From the NCBI RefSeq assembly GCF_021129155.1, contig NZ_JAJOMC010000011.1, positions 39,901 through 103,900 of the forward strand: a DNA stretch of 64,000 nt. The letters run 5' to 3'. This document shows, piece by piece, positions 50,588-64,000 of the stretch (positions are counted from its first letter, which is position 1; each line of letters opens with the position of its first letter). This DNA is from Arthrobacter sp. AK04. Its GTDB lineage: Bacteria; Actinomycetota; Actinomycetes; Actinomycetales; Micrococcaceae. The position numbers and the translations under genes are program-made. Under the pieces are notes generated by a model. The model was given only the letters and a program-made list of their open reading frames with translations. It was not told the origin of the DNA and made no database searches.

Positions 50588-51613
50588 CTACCCGAACAGG
50601 ACGGCGGCTTCGTCGTAGCGCTGCTGCGGGACGGTCTTGAGCTGGCCCAGAGCTTCATGGAAGTTGACGTGTTTAATTTCCGTTCCTTTGAGGGCCACCA
50701 TGGTGCCCCACTTGCTTTGCATGATCGAGTCGATGGCGGCCATGCCGAGCCGGGTGGCCAGGACCCGGTCGAAGGCGGACGGAACGCCGCCGCGCTGGAT
50801 GTGGCCGAGGATAGTGGCGCGGGTTTCGATGCCGGTGCGGGCTTCCAGTTCCGGGACGAGCTGGTCGGCGATCCCGCCCAGGCGGGGACGGCCGAAGGTG
50901 TCCAGGCCGCGCTCGGAATAGGCCCCGTCCATATGTTCGGGAATGAAGCCTTCTGCGACGACCACCAGGGGTGCGCGGCCACGGTGGTGGGCTTCCTTTA
51001 CCCACTGGGTAATCTGGTCGATGCTGACTTCTTGTTCGGGGATGAGGATGGCGTGGGCGCCAGCCGCCATGCCGGCGTGCAGCGCGATCCAGCCCACGTG
51101 GCGGCCCATCACTTCGGCGATCATGCACCGGTGGTGGGATTCGCCGGTGGTCCGCAGCCGGTCGATGGCTTCGGTGGCGATCTGCACGGCGGTGTCGAAG
51201 CCGAAGGTGTAGTCGGTGGCGTCGAGGTCGTTGTCCACGGTCTTGGGTACGCCCACGATTTTCAGTCCGGCGTCGGTGAGGCGTTTGGCGGCGGCCAGTG
51301 TTCCCTCACCGCCGATGGCGATGATCGCGTCGATGCCGAGGCGGTCCATGTGGGCCTTGATGACATCCGGGCCGCCGCCGTTGTCGAACGGGTTGGTGCG
51401 TGAGGTGCCCAGGATGGTGCCGCCCTGTTTGGCTATGCCGCGGACGATGGTGCGGGGAAGGTCGATGATGTCGCCCTCCACCACGCCGCGCCAGCCGTCG
51501 CGGAATCCGACGAATTCGTGGCCGTGGATGGTGATGCCCTTGAGCACGGCGCCGCGGATGACCGCGTTCAGTCCGGGGCAGTCGCCACCGCTGGTGAGGA
51601 TTCCAATTTTCAT
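50588..51613 (-). CDS. pfkA: ATP-dependent 6-phosphofructokinase
   Basis: 341 residues. MKIGILTSGGDCPGLNAVIRG start, IGGEGTLAAAKRL (Gly at the position that is Asp in PPi-dependent enzymes, so ATP is the likely donor), GVPKTVDNDLDATDYTFGFDTA (catalytic Asp in DND), MGRHVGWIALHAG, and GHIQRGGVPSAFDR. This is the actinobacterial PfkA type. It phosphorylates fructose-6-phosphate in glycolysis. AGGAATCACGC precedes the ATG. It lies within the accessory region, next to galE; a second pfkA may exist elsewhere. Confidence 0.92.
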   Translation of the reverse strand: MKIGILTSGGDCPGLNAVIRGAVLKGITIHGHEFVGFRDGWRGVVEGDIIDLPRTIVRGIAKQGGTILGTSRTNPFDNGGGPDVIKAHMDRLGIDAIIAIGGEGTLAAAKRLTDAGLKIVGVPKTVDNDLDATDYTFGFDTAVQIATEAIDRLRTTGESHHRCMIAEVMGRHVGWIALHAGMAAGAHAILIPEQEVSIDQITQWVKEAHHRGRAPLVVVAEGFIPEHMDGAYSERGLDTFGRPRLGGIADQLVPELEARTGIETRATILGHIQRGGVPSAFDRVLATRLGMAAIDSIMQSKWGTMVALKGTEIKHVNFHEALGQLKTVPQQRYDEAAVLFG

Positions 51614-51708
51614 GCGTGATTCCTAGGTTCAGTTGCCATGTTGGAAAGGGGCCATCAGAAAAGCCCAAGACAGGCATAAGGCTGATTTCGCCCTATCGCC
51701 TTCGTGTA

Positions 51709-51960
51709 CTACCAGGTTGTTCGTTCGTAGCTCATGCCGCAGGGAACATTTGGGTCAAGGCTTACGATGACCGTTCCCGGAGCCGTCCGGGTTACCAGAA
51801 TTCCCTGCTTCCGATGCCTCGCACAAACAGAGAGTTCTTGGACGGCGGCCTCCACGGCGGCCTCCAAATGGGATCGCGTGTGTGCGTGGATGGTGATGGA
51901 ATCGTGTTGCGTGCGTTCATGCTCGTGGAAGTCCGTGCAGGTGGAATTCTCTGTCTGCAT
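51709..51960 (-). CDS. Small protein, paralogue of 945-1154
   Basis: 83 residues. The N-terminal ~20 residues are Glu/His-rich; then SITIHAHTRSHLEAAVEAAVQEL, KQGILVTRTAPGTVIVSLDPNVPCG and a C-terminal W, in the same order as the protein at 945. No domain is recognised and there are no membrane segments. TAGGAG lies ~12 bases before the ATG. It is between pfkA and galE on the same strand; a functional link to either is not evident. Confidence 0.6.
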   Translation of the reverse strand: MQTENSTCTDFHEHERTQHDSITIHAHTRSHLEAAVEAAVQELSVCARHRKQGILVTRTAPGTVIVSLDPNVPCGMSYERTTW

Positions 51961-51980
51961 TTATCCACTGCTCCTACAGT

Positions 51981-52999
51981 TCATTCGCGGTGGGATATAT
52001 AGCCCTGGGAGTTGTTCTTCTGCCAGCGCCAGTGGTCTTCGCACATTTGGCCCACGGTCTTGGTGGTGGACCAGCTGAGGTCGGCCACAGCGGAGGTGGC
52101 ATCTGCCCAGAAGGCAGGGAGGTCTCCGGCGCGGCGGCCGGTGAGCTCATAGGGGATGGGCTTGCCCACGGCCTTCTCAAAGGAGCGCAGGACCTCCAGC
52201 ACGGAGGAACCCTTACCGGAGCCGAGGTTCCAGCGGAACACGCCGGTGGTGTCCGCGATATGGTTCAGGGCCGCGACGTGCCCTTCCGCCAGGTCCACCA
52301 CGTGGATGTAGTCGCGCAGGCAGGTGCCGTCGGGGGTGTCGTAGTCGCCACCGAAGACCATGAGCTTCTCTGGGCGGCCCACAGCCACCTGGGCGATGAA
52401 CGGCACCAGGTTGTTGGGGATACCCTGCGGGTCCTCGCCAATCCGTCCGGAGGGGTGTGCACCCACCGGGTTGAAATAGCGCAGCAGGGCTATGTGCCAG
52501 CGCGGGTCGGCGGCGCCGAGGTCGGAGAGGATGTCTTCGATCTGTTCCTTGGTGCGCCCGTAGGGGTTGTTGGCCCCGATCTCCATCTTTTCCACATAGG
52601 GGATGGGGTTGTGCTCCCCGTAGACGGTGGCCGACGAGCTGAACACGATGGACCGGACGTCATGCCTGTCCATCACACGGATCAGGTTCAGAGTGCCTAC
52701 AAGGTTGTTGTAGTAGTACTTCAACGGCTTCCGCACGGATTCGCCCACCGCTTTGAGGCCAGCGAAGTGGATGACGGCCTCGATGGCTGCGCCGGCAAAG
52801 ACCTTGTCGATGGCGGCCTCGTCCACCAGGTTTACCTGATGGAACTCTGCGGTCTTGCCGCTGAGTTCGGCTACGCGGCGCAGCGACTCCTCGCTGGAGT
52901 TGACCAGGTTGTCGATGACGACCACGTCGTGGCCGGCTTCCTGCAGGGACAAAACAGTGTGGGAACCAATGTAGCCCGTGCCCCCTGTGACCAAGATTT

Positions 53000-53003
<4 letters not shown>
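51981..53003 (-). CDS. galE: UDP-glucose 4-epimerase
   Basis: 340 residues. NAD-binding KILVTGGTGYIGSHTVL at the N-terminus, VIDNLVNSS, HFAGLKAVGES, VFSSSATVYG, and the catalytic Y-G-R-T-K. It interconverts UDP-galactose and UDP-glucose (Leloir pathway). Its ATG overlaps the galM stop (ATGA), making it the last gene of the galactoside operon. galT and galK are not in the window. Confidence 0.94.
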
Positions 53004-58003
<5,000 letters not shown>

Positions 58004-58007
<4 letters not shown>

Positions 58008-58963
58008 GAGGACTTCCTGTTCGTGAACCGGAGGAAGGTGAAGGAGAGGATGAAGGCCGCGAGGGCAATGAGCACGGCCTGGGCTGCGGCGACGTTGTAG
58101 TCGTTGTATGCAAAGGCAGTGGTGTAGGCGGAGAGGTTCGGGGTGTATTGGCTGTCGACGGCCGGAGCCACAGTCTGAAGGACTTGCGCCTCGGCGAAAA
58201 GTTGAAGCGTGCCGATGATCGAGAACACCGTTGTGAGCACGAGAGCGGGCCGGATAAGCGGCAGCTGAATGGTCCACGCGACACGGAAGGGCCCGGCACC
58301 GTCCACGCGCGCAGCTTCATATATCTCGCCGGGGATCGACTTAAGCTGGGCTATGACGATGAGCATGTTGTAGCCCGTGTAGCTCCACGTAACGATGTTG
58401 GCGATGGACCACAGCACGGTGTCCGGGCCGAGGAAGTTCACGGTGAGGCCTACGGACGTGGCAGCGTCCACGAGCGGGCTCAGGCCCGGGACGTAGAGAA
58501 AAGACCAGAGAATGGTCGCGATGACACCCGGCACGCCGTACGGCATGAAGTAGGCCGCGCGGAAGAACCCGGGCCACTTAGCCGAGGCCGACTCCAGCAG
58601 GAGCGCAAGGACTGTACATAGGGCGATCATGACAGGAACCTGGACCACGCCGAAGAGCAGTACGCGGCCGATCGAGGCGAGGAAGCTACCGTCCCCGAGG
58701 GCGCGGGCATAGTTCTCGAACCCCGCAAACCCGGAGTGGACGCCCGTCTCGCCGAAGAGGCCACTGCGGGTCACTTTCGTAAAGCTCGAACCGACAGCAG
58801 CGATGATCGGGAAGATGAACGTGAGGGCAAAGAGCGCCAGGAAGGGCGCGAGCAGTATCCAGGGTGCACGGGTGACGACGCGGCGCTGCTGCCTTGCCCG
58901 TCCGTGCCCCTCCCGCTGGACTGCTGACGGATGTGCTTGTGCGGTATCTGCCGTGGCGCTCAT
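58004..58963 (-). CDS. Carbohydrate ABC transporter permease (MalF type)
   Basis: 319 residues. A basic N-terminus (HGRARQQRRVVTRAPW) precedes the first helix ILLAPFLALFALTFIFPIIAAVGSSF; the EAA loop is YEAARVDGAGPFRVAWTIQLPLIRPA (~220-245). It forms the channel with the MalG-type partner. It overlaps both neighbours by ATGA. Confidence 0.9.
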
Positions 58964-60300
58964 GCCTGCTCCTTCCTAATCGTCAGACCTTTGTTCCTGA
59001 AGGCGGTCATGATCTGCTGCTCGGCGGCTGCTACGGTGTCGACTAGGCTCGTGCCCGATGCCTTACGGCGGAACCCGTCGCCCAGGATGTTGAAAGACTG
59101 CGTGGTGACGGGCCACCAAGACCAGTCCATGTTCTGCGACTTACTCGCCGGCACGATCACGTCCTGGTTGTAGTTCTGCCCCCCGAAAAAGTCGGAGGGC
59201 CTCTCGCGCTTTGCACCGATGATGCCCGGCACGGGCGACCATCCGATGCCACTGTTGGCGATCTCGGCGTCGATGCCGGCCTGCGTGGACGTCATCCAGA
59301 CAGCGAACTCGAGGGCCTCGCGGGGGTGCTTGCTGTTAGCCAGGACCGCCGCGGTGGAGCCGCCGAGGTAGCTTGAGCCATACCCTCTGGGGTCCCAAAT
59401 GGGCATGGGCGCCACGCGCCACTTGCCCGCTCCGCCGCTGACGCTCTGCACAAGGGCATCGGCCCAGCTGCCGCTCGTGAGCGACGCGAGCTCCCCCTTC
59501 GCAGCCGCCGCGTACCAGCCGGGGGTGAAGGGTCCATAGGCGGTGGTGACGATGCCGTCGTCGATTGCCCGGTCAAAGAAACGCGCGACGTTCAGCGTTG
59601 AGTCGTCGGTCATGTTGATGACCCATCCGTCCTCGGCTGGGCGCAGCCAGGAAGCGCCAGCCTGTGCGGCGAAAGAGACGAAGTAGGAGGTGTCCGCGAG
59701 AGAAAAGCAGTCGATGTAGGCGTTGGCACCGCGGAGTTCCTTCCCAACGGCTGCCCACTCCTCCCAAGTCACCGGTGCCGCCGCGCCTACCTTGGCCAGG
59801 ACGTCGGGGCGGTAGAACGTGGCCATCGGCCCCGAGTCCTGGGGGATGCCGTAGACGCCCCCGGAGAAGCTCACCTGGCTCCAAAGTGCGGGGTCATAAA
59901 GGTGTGCGTATTCACGGGCACCGTAGCGCGAGAGATCCACGAGCCCGTTGACGAGCATGAACTCAGGAACGGTACGCATTTCAACCTGCGCTAGGTCAGG
60001 GCCGCCGCCCGCCGCTAGCGCGGCGTAAAGCTTGGAGTACCCACCACGGTTGCCGCTGGGGATCCAGACCGTCTCAACCTGGACATTGGGGTGGCTCGCG
60101 TTCCAGATATCGGCGACCTTCTGAACATTCTTGAGCCAAGACCAGTACGTGAGTGTCACCTTCTCACCGGTACTGGCCGCAGGAATGGCAGGTGCGGCAT
60201 TGACGGAAACAGTGCCCGGAGTGGCGCATCCGGTGAGAAGGGCAAAGGCGGAGGCGCCGAGTCCACCGCAAAGGAGTTGTCGTCGTGTCAGAGATGGCAT
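58960..60300 (-). CDS. Galactoside ABC transporter solute-binding lipoprotein
   Basis: 446 residues. The N-terminus has TRRQLL (twin-arginine-like) and lipobox LLTGC with Cys25. The family-1 binding fold follows: VTLTYWSWLKNVQKVADIWNASHPNVQVETVWIP, GGGPDLAQVEMRTVPEFM, GVYGIPQDSGPMATFYRPDVLAKVG. ATG 60300 begins the signal peptide; upstream in-frame sequence crosses the regulatory gap and was rejected. It is the first gene of the operon; no ATPase gene is nearby. Confidence 0.9.
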   Translation of the reverse strand: MPSLTRRQLLCGGLGASAFALLTGCATPGTVSVNAAPAIPAASTGEKVTLTYWSWLKNVQKVADIWNASHPNVQVETVWIPSGNRGGYSKLYAALAAGGGPDLAQVEMRTVPEFMLVNGLVDLSRYGAREYAHLYDPALWSQVSFSGGVYGIPQDSGPMATFYRPDVLAKVGAAAPVTWEEWAAVGKELRGANAYIDCFSLADTSYFVSFAAQAGASWLRPAEDGWVINMTDDSTLNVARFFDRAIDDGIVTTAYGPFTPGWYAAAAKGELASLTSGSWADALVQSVSGGAGKWRVAPMPIWDPRGYGSSYLGGSTAAVLANSKHPREALEFAVWMTSTQAGIDAEIANSGIGWSPVPGIIGAKRERPSDFFGGQNYNQDVIVPASKSQNMDWSWWPVTTQSFNILGDGFRRKASGTSLVDTVAAAEQQIMTAFRNKGLTIRKEQA

Positions 60301-60380
60301 GAGTCCCACTTCGTTATGGTCAGCGCCGCGGACACGGCGCCGGGGCCGTGCGGCCCGACGTGACAAGGCTAACACAAAAG

Positions 60381-60396
60381 CTGAGTGAATGCTCAG
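60381..60396. promoter_or_regulatory. Candidate TetR operator
   Basis: CTGAG-TGAATG-CTCAG, an inverted repeat with 5-bp arms, in the 122-bp gap between the divergent solute-binding protein and TetR genes, followed by a T-run. TetR operators commonly contain TGAGTGA-like half-sites. Confidence 0.5.
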
Positions 60397-60422
60397 TTTT
60401 TAATGAAACTAGACTGGATTCC

Positions 60423-61082
60423 ATGACTAAGAAGGCGAACGCACGCTCAGGCCCGCGCGGCCCCTACGCCAAGACCGCTGAGCGCCAACGGCAAATTCTT
60501 GAAGCCGCCGTAGAGGTCTTCGGGTCACGGGGCTACATCGGCGGCAGCATCCAGGACGTCGCGGACCGGGCAGGGATCAACCAGACCACGCTCCTCCACC
60601 ATTTCCCCACCAAGGCTCAGCTGCTCGTGGCGGTGCTCGAGTACCGCGACCGGATCTCCACGAGCACCCCGGGCACACGGGAGCGGTTTGCCGAAACCAT
60701 CGTGCGGCAGGCGAAACACAATGAGCGGATTCCCCACCTCGTAGAGCTCTACTCCGTCCTCTCCGGAGAAGCCACGACTGAGGACCACCCGGCCCGTAAC
60801 TACTTCGTCCAACGCTTCGCCCGGCTTCGGAAGGAATACAGTGGGGAGCTGCGGTACCTCGCGAGCATTGGCCGGCTTCGGCCGGGCGTCGACCCAGATG
60901 TCGCGGGCCCTACCATCGTGGCTCTATGGGAAGGAATTCAAACCGAGTGGCTCCTCAATCCTGACACCGTGGACGTGCCCGGCATCCTCAAGGGCTACCT
61001 CGACCTGATCCTTGTGCCGGAAGAAAATGCAGGGTGGTCATCTGGTACCGAGACCCCCGTGGAAGCGCTGAATACACTTTGA
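60423..61082 (+). CDS. TetR-family regulator of the galactoside operon
   Basis: 219 residues. Helix-turn-helix at ~18-65: RQRQILEAAVEVFGSRGYIGGSIQDVADRAGINQTTLLHHFPTKAQLLVAVLEYRD. The C-terminal helical ligand domain is variable (ARNYFVQRFARLRKEYSGELRYLASIGRLRPGVDPDVAGPTIVALWEGIQTEWLL). ATG 60423 is preferred over a further upstream frame that would run through the operator. It is divergent from the operon and probably represses it until a galactoside binds. Confidence 0.88.
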   Translation: MTKKANARSGPRGPYAKTAERQRQILEAAVEVFGSRGYIGGSIQDVADRAGINQTTLLHHFPTKAQLLVAVLEYRDRISTSTPGTRERFAETIVRQAKHNERIPHLVELYSVLSGEATTEDHPARNYFVQRFARLRKEYSGELRYLASIGRLRPGVDPDVAGPTIVALWEGIQTEWLLNPDTVDVPGILKGYLDLILVPEENAGWSSGTETPVEALNTL

Positions 61083-61148
61083 AGACGATGCTTCACTAAT
61101 CGGTTCCCGATAGAGGCGGCCGCCGTTCCCCGCCACGGGGCCACGGCA

Positions 61149-61173
61149 ACGCCGAGAATGGATATTCGGTCAA
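61149..61173. repeat. Partial match to the 5' end of the 208-bp repeat
   Basis: AACGCCGA-AATGG and TATTCGGTCAA resemble the first ~25 bases of copies A and B with few changes; similarity ends after that and no inverted repeat follows. Confidence 0.35.
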
Positions 61174-61571
61174 GTAGCTATCGGGTAATGCCACGAAGCA
61201 GGAGCCGTGTGAGGGTTCCCGCACGCCTTGCCCGTAAAAGTTTCTCTGAGGTCGCCTCGCCCTAGAGCAGCGTTGGACAGGGTGACGGGGAGCGCGGGCA
61301 AGTTGCGGCGCCGGTCTGGCGTCAGAATAGCGCGAAATTCCGCATTGTTGACGGTGGCTCATGATGTTCTCAGATCCCACCCTGACAGTTGGAGGGGCAG
61401 GAAACCGAGCTGCGGTAGCCCGAGAACTATCAAAATAGTCCGAAGAATCAGGTCTTGATGGAAGTCGCTTAGCGAAGGGGCGGGTGATGTCACCTCCTGC
61501 GGTTCGTCAGGTGTCTGAGAACCAGGCCGGAGCTCCACCTACGGGGCAAGTCTTCCCACGTCAGGCGCCCC

Positions 61572-61589
61572 GACGTCAGGTTGGGGTGT
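61572..61589. repeat. Right copy of the 18-bp repeat
   Basis: gacgtcaggttggggtgt, identical and in the same orientation as 32509-32526; it lies ~76 bp downstream of the hutU stop. Confidence 0.5.
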
Positions 61590-61664
61590 GCCCCAATTGG
61601 ACAAAAACTCCTGGCCCAGATCTGGGGCACCGGATCCCTGCTTCCGGTTTGAAATCCCGGGAAC

Positions 61665-63365
61665 CTAGATTTTCACCTCGTTCATGGGGATGCGGACGCC
61701 GCGTTCATTGGCGACCTCGAGGGCGCGGTCGTAGCCGGCGTCGGCATGGCGGATGACCCCCATGCCGGGGTCGTTGGTGAGGAGGCGTTCCAGCTTTTGG
61801 GCGGCGAGCTCGGTGCCGTCGGCGACGGAGACCTGGCCGGCGTGGATGGACCGGCCGATGCCCACTCCGCCGCCGTGGTGCAGGGACACCCAGGTGGCAC
61901 CGGAGGCGGTGTTCAGCAGGGCGTTCAGCATGGGCCAGTCGGCGATGGCGTCCGAACCGTCGGCCATGGCCTCGGTCTCGCGGTACGGGGAGGCAACGGA
62001 GCCGGAGTCCAGGTGGTCCCGGCCGATGACGATGGGCGCTTTGACCTTGCCGTCCTTGACCAGCTGGTTGAACAGCAGCCCGGCCTTGGCGCGTTCACCG
62101 TAGCCAAGCCAGCAGATGCGTGCCGGCAGGCCTTCGAACTCAACCCGCTCCTGCGCCGCGTCGATCCACCGGTGCAGGTGCTTGTTCTCCGGGAACAGTT
62201 CCTTGATGGCCTCATCGGTGACGCGGATATCCTCGGGGTCACCGGAGAGGGCCACCCAGCGGAACGGGCCAAGGCCCTCACAGAACAGCGGCCGGATATA
62301 GGCCGGGACGAAGCCGGGAAACTCGAAGGCCCGGGTGTACCCGCCCTTGCGGGCCTCGTCCCGGATGGAGTTGCCGTAGTCGAACACCTCGGCGCCGGCG
62401 TCCTGGAATTCCACCATGGCCTGGACGTGCCGGGCCATGGAAGCCTGGGCCTTCTTGGTGAAGCCTTCCGGGTCCGCCTCGGCTTCCCGGTGCCATTCCG
62501 CCACCGAGATGCCCTCGGGCAGGTAGGACAGCGGATCGTGCGCGGAGGTCTGGTCAGTGACGATGTCCACGGCCAGTTCACCCGCTTTATGGCGGCGCAG
62601 GATTTCCGGGAATACCTCGGCGGCGTTGCCCACGTAGCCCACGGACCAGCCGCGGCGCTCCTCCTTGGCCTTGAGGACCTTGGCAATGGCCGCGTCGAGG
62701 TCCGTTTCCACCTCGTCCAGGTAGCGCTTGCCGGCGCGGCGGCGCAGGCGGGTCTCGTCGACGTCGACAATCAGGCACGCGCCCTCGTTCAGGGTGACGG
62801 CGAGCGGCTGGGCGCCGCCCATGCCGCCGCAGCCGCCGGTGAGGGTCAGGGTTCCCGCCAGGATGCCGTTCTCGTCCCCGGTGAGCTTGCGGGCGATCGC
62901 GGCGAAGGTCTCGAAGGTGCCCTGCAGGATGCCCTGGGTGCCGATGTAGATCCAGGAACCCGCGGTCATCTGCCCGTACATCATCAGGCCCTCGGCCTCG
63001 AGCCGGCGGAACTCCGGCCACGTGGCCCAGTCCCCTACAAGGTTGGAGTTGGCCAGCAGCACCCGCGGCGCCCACTCATTGGTACGGAACACACCCACTG
63101 GCTTGCCGGACTGCACCAGCAAGGTTTCGTCCTTTTCCATGGTCTCCAGCGTCCGGGTGATCGCGTCAAACGCGGCCCAGGAACGGACGGCCCGGCCGGT
63201 GCCGCCGTAGACCACCAGGTCGTCCGGGCGCTCGGCGACCTCAGGGTCAAGGTTGTTCATCAGCATGCGCAGCGGCGCTTCGGTCTGCCAGGACTTGGCG
63301 GTGAGCTCGGTGCCGCGGGCTGCTTTGACCGGGCGGGCACCGGTGGTGAAATCGGCGGGTGCCAT
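61665..63365 (-). CDS. hutU: Urocanate hydratase
   Basis: 566 residues, the family length. [32 protein letters not shown] near the N-terminus, [51 protein letters not shown] (active-site Cys region), [23 protein letters not shown] and [17 protein letters not shown]. It converts urocanate to imidazolone propionate in histidine degradation, using bound NAD+. Two adjacent ATGs exist; the second (63365) has the better 5-base spacing from AAGGAG at 63371-63376. Other hut genes are not in the window. Confidence 0.95.
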   Translation of the reverse strand: MAPADFTTGARPVKAARGTELTAKSWQTEAPLRMLMNNLDPEVAERPDDLVVYGGTGRAVRSWAAFDAITRTLETMEKDETLLVQSGKPVGVFRTNEWAPRVLLANSNLVGDWATWPEFRRLEAEGLMMYGQMTAGSWIYIGTQGILQGTFETFAAIARKLTGDENGILAGTLTLTGGCGGMGGAQPLAVTLNEGACLIVDVDETRLRRRAGKRYLDEVETDLDAAIAKVLKAKEERRGWSVGYVGNAAEVFPEILRRHKAGELAVDIVTDQTSAHDPLSYLPEGISVAEWHREAEADPEGFTKKAQASMARHVQAMVEFQDAGAEVFDYGNSIRDEARKGGYTRAFEFPGFVPAYIRPLFCEGLGPFRWVALSGDPEDIRVTDEAIKELFPENKHLHRWIDAAQERVEFEGLPARICWLGYGERAKAGLLFNQLVKDGKVKAPIVIGRDHLDSGSVASPYRETEAMADGSDAIADWPMLNALLNTASGATWVSLHHGGGVGIGRSIHAGQVSVADGTELAAQKLERLLTNDPGMGVIRHADAGYDRALEVANERGVRIPMNEVKI

Positions 63366-63858
63366 CATGGCTCCTTAAGGAAATAAAGTGAACTGACTTG
63401 TGACTTTTGTTTTTGGACGCGGGGGACTGAACCGCCTTCACCGGGTGTGATGTCAGGGACTCAGCGAAAGTGCGCGAGTGCCAAACCCAAACGGCAGTCA
63501 AACCGGTGCGCGAAGTTATTCCTCCATGTCGGGGAACAGGGCACCGTCATAGCTGGTTGGTACAAGGTCCTGTGTCACGGGAGGTGCCTCCTGCCAACGG
63601 CTGCCACGGGAAGAGGCACACATGCGCTCAGGCAGAGGATCCGTTCGCTGCTTCATTGTGGTTCACCTGATTGTTGACTTGTTGGCGGTAGCGGAACCAA
63701 GAGGGATGGCGGTCACAGCGTTTAGGGAGATTGATCTGACGCTGCGGAAGCGCCCTAAATTGGAGATCGAGAAGGTGGACCTCGATTAGGCGTTGGACCT
63801 GCAAACTCCGCCGCGCCCAAGTTTGGTGTCTTCCCAGGCGGAGAGTTGTGGAGAGCGC
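63366..63858. other. Upstream region of hutU, no gene seen
   Basis: About 490 bp that should include the hutU promoter. A short + frame near 63709-63789 ends with LRKRPKLEIEKVDLD but has no ribosome-binding site or recognised relatives and is not called. Confidence 0.45.
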
Positions 63859-64000
63859 TGGGGGGGGGGGGGGGCGCGCCCCGCCGCCCCCCCCGTGCCT
63901 GCTCTCCGCAGCGTTTATAAAACCCCCCCCGCGGGGGGGGCCGCCCCCCCCCCGCGGCGGGGGGGGGGGGGGGGGGGGGGGGGCGGGGCCCCCCCCGCCA
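63859..64000. other. Low-complexity G/C homopolymer tail, probable artefact
   Basis: Runs of 8 to more than 20 consecutive G or C fill nearly all of the last 142 bases. Nothing comparable occurs elsewhere in the window. It looks like poor-quality sequence at a contig end and should not be interpreted. Confidence 0.8.

Larger units (their letters stand above)
61083..61664. other. 582-bp non-coding region at the right edge of the accessory region
   Basis: No gene is supported. It contains a weak CCCCG-CCA-CGGGG stem after tetR (61128-61140), a short match to the start of the 208-bp repeat (61149-61173), an ACTAT-CAAA-ATAGT inverted repeat (61426-61439), and the right copy of the 18-bp repeat. 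Confidence 0.5.

Noticed and set aside
61746..63386. 546-codon + frame opposite hutU
   Set aside because: hutU is certain on the other strand; this frame is a compositional shadow.
63709..63789. Short + frame ending KLEIEKVDLD
   Set aside because: No start context or relatives; close to the unreliable end of the sequence.

Overview
The window looks like chromosome of a high-GC actinobacterium of the Micrococcaceae, most likely Arthrobacter or Pseudarthrobacter. This is inferred from the GC-rich coding bias, the strings of 4-bp ATGA gene overlaps, the GTG/TTG starts, and the kinds of proteins present (GT87-type membrane enzyme, DUF3072, CBU_0592-like, DUF5107, actinobacterial ATP-type PfkA, UvrA-like ABC protein). 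No rRNA, tRNA, CRISPR array or prophage was seen. The last ~140 bases are G/C homopolymer runs that look like an assembly artefact.

Layout. 1-2.7 kb: the 5' part of a membrane glycosyltransferase, three small proteins and an IclR regulator. 2.9-10.1 kb: an eight-gene + strand operon with a tripartite tricarboxylate transporter (TctB-TctA-TctC), an RraA-like protein, a Rossmann dehydrogenase, a DctM-like permease with a tiny membrane partner, and a cyclase-family hydrolase; it appears to import and degrade an unidentified carboxylate. 10.1-16.7 kb: a frameshifted SDR, a GntR/FCD regulator with an MFS exporter, a MOSC protein, a UvrA-like ATPase, and an AraC/VOC pair. 16.7-23.5 kb: a minus-strand tartrate or D-malate module (DASS transporter, LysR, tartrate/malate dehydrogenase, DctA-type symporter, glycerate kinase). 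23.8-32.3 kb: a CBU_0592-like protein, then DUF5107/TPR protein, cellulase-like hydrolase, GH35 beta-galactosidase and AraC regulator.

32.3-61.6 kb is mosaic and accessory-looking. It holds a xylan-oligosaccharide operon of visibly lower GC (solute-binding protein, two permeases, GH3, DUF624, GH43, GH43-like, cytoplasmic GH10) with a LacI repressor; the same operator-like motif sits before the operon and before the repressor gene. Around it are a truncated lacI with two strong palindromic operators, an ISL3-type transposase relic, a MatC/GntR/amidohydrolase island, two copies of a ~208-bp repeat containing a long inverted repeat, and pfkA. Next to each repeat lies a member of one small-protein family, one copy with an in-frame stop. 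A six-gene galactoside operon follows (solute-binding protein, two permeases, lacZ, galM, galE), every junction being an ATGA overlap, with a divergent TetR. An 18-bp sequence is repeated near both edges of this region (32.5 and 61.6 kb). hutU (urocanate hydratase) closes the window.

Overall the window is dominated by import and catabolism of plant-derived carbohydrates and organic acids. Each locus has its own regulator and, in most cases, a candidate operator visible in the DNA. Neither ABC importer has an ATPase gene beside it.
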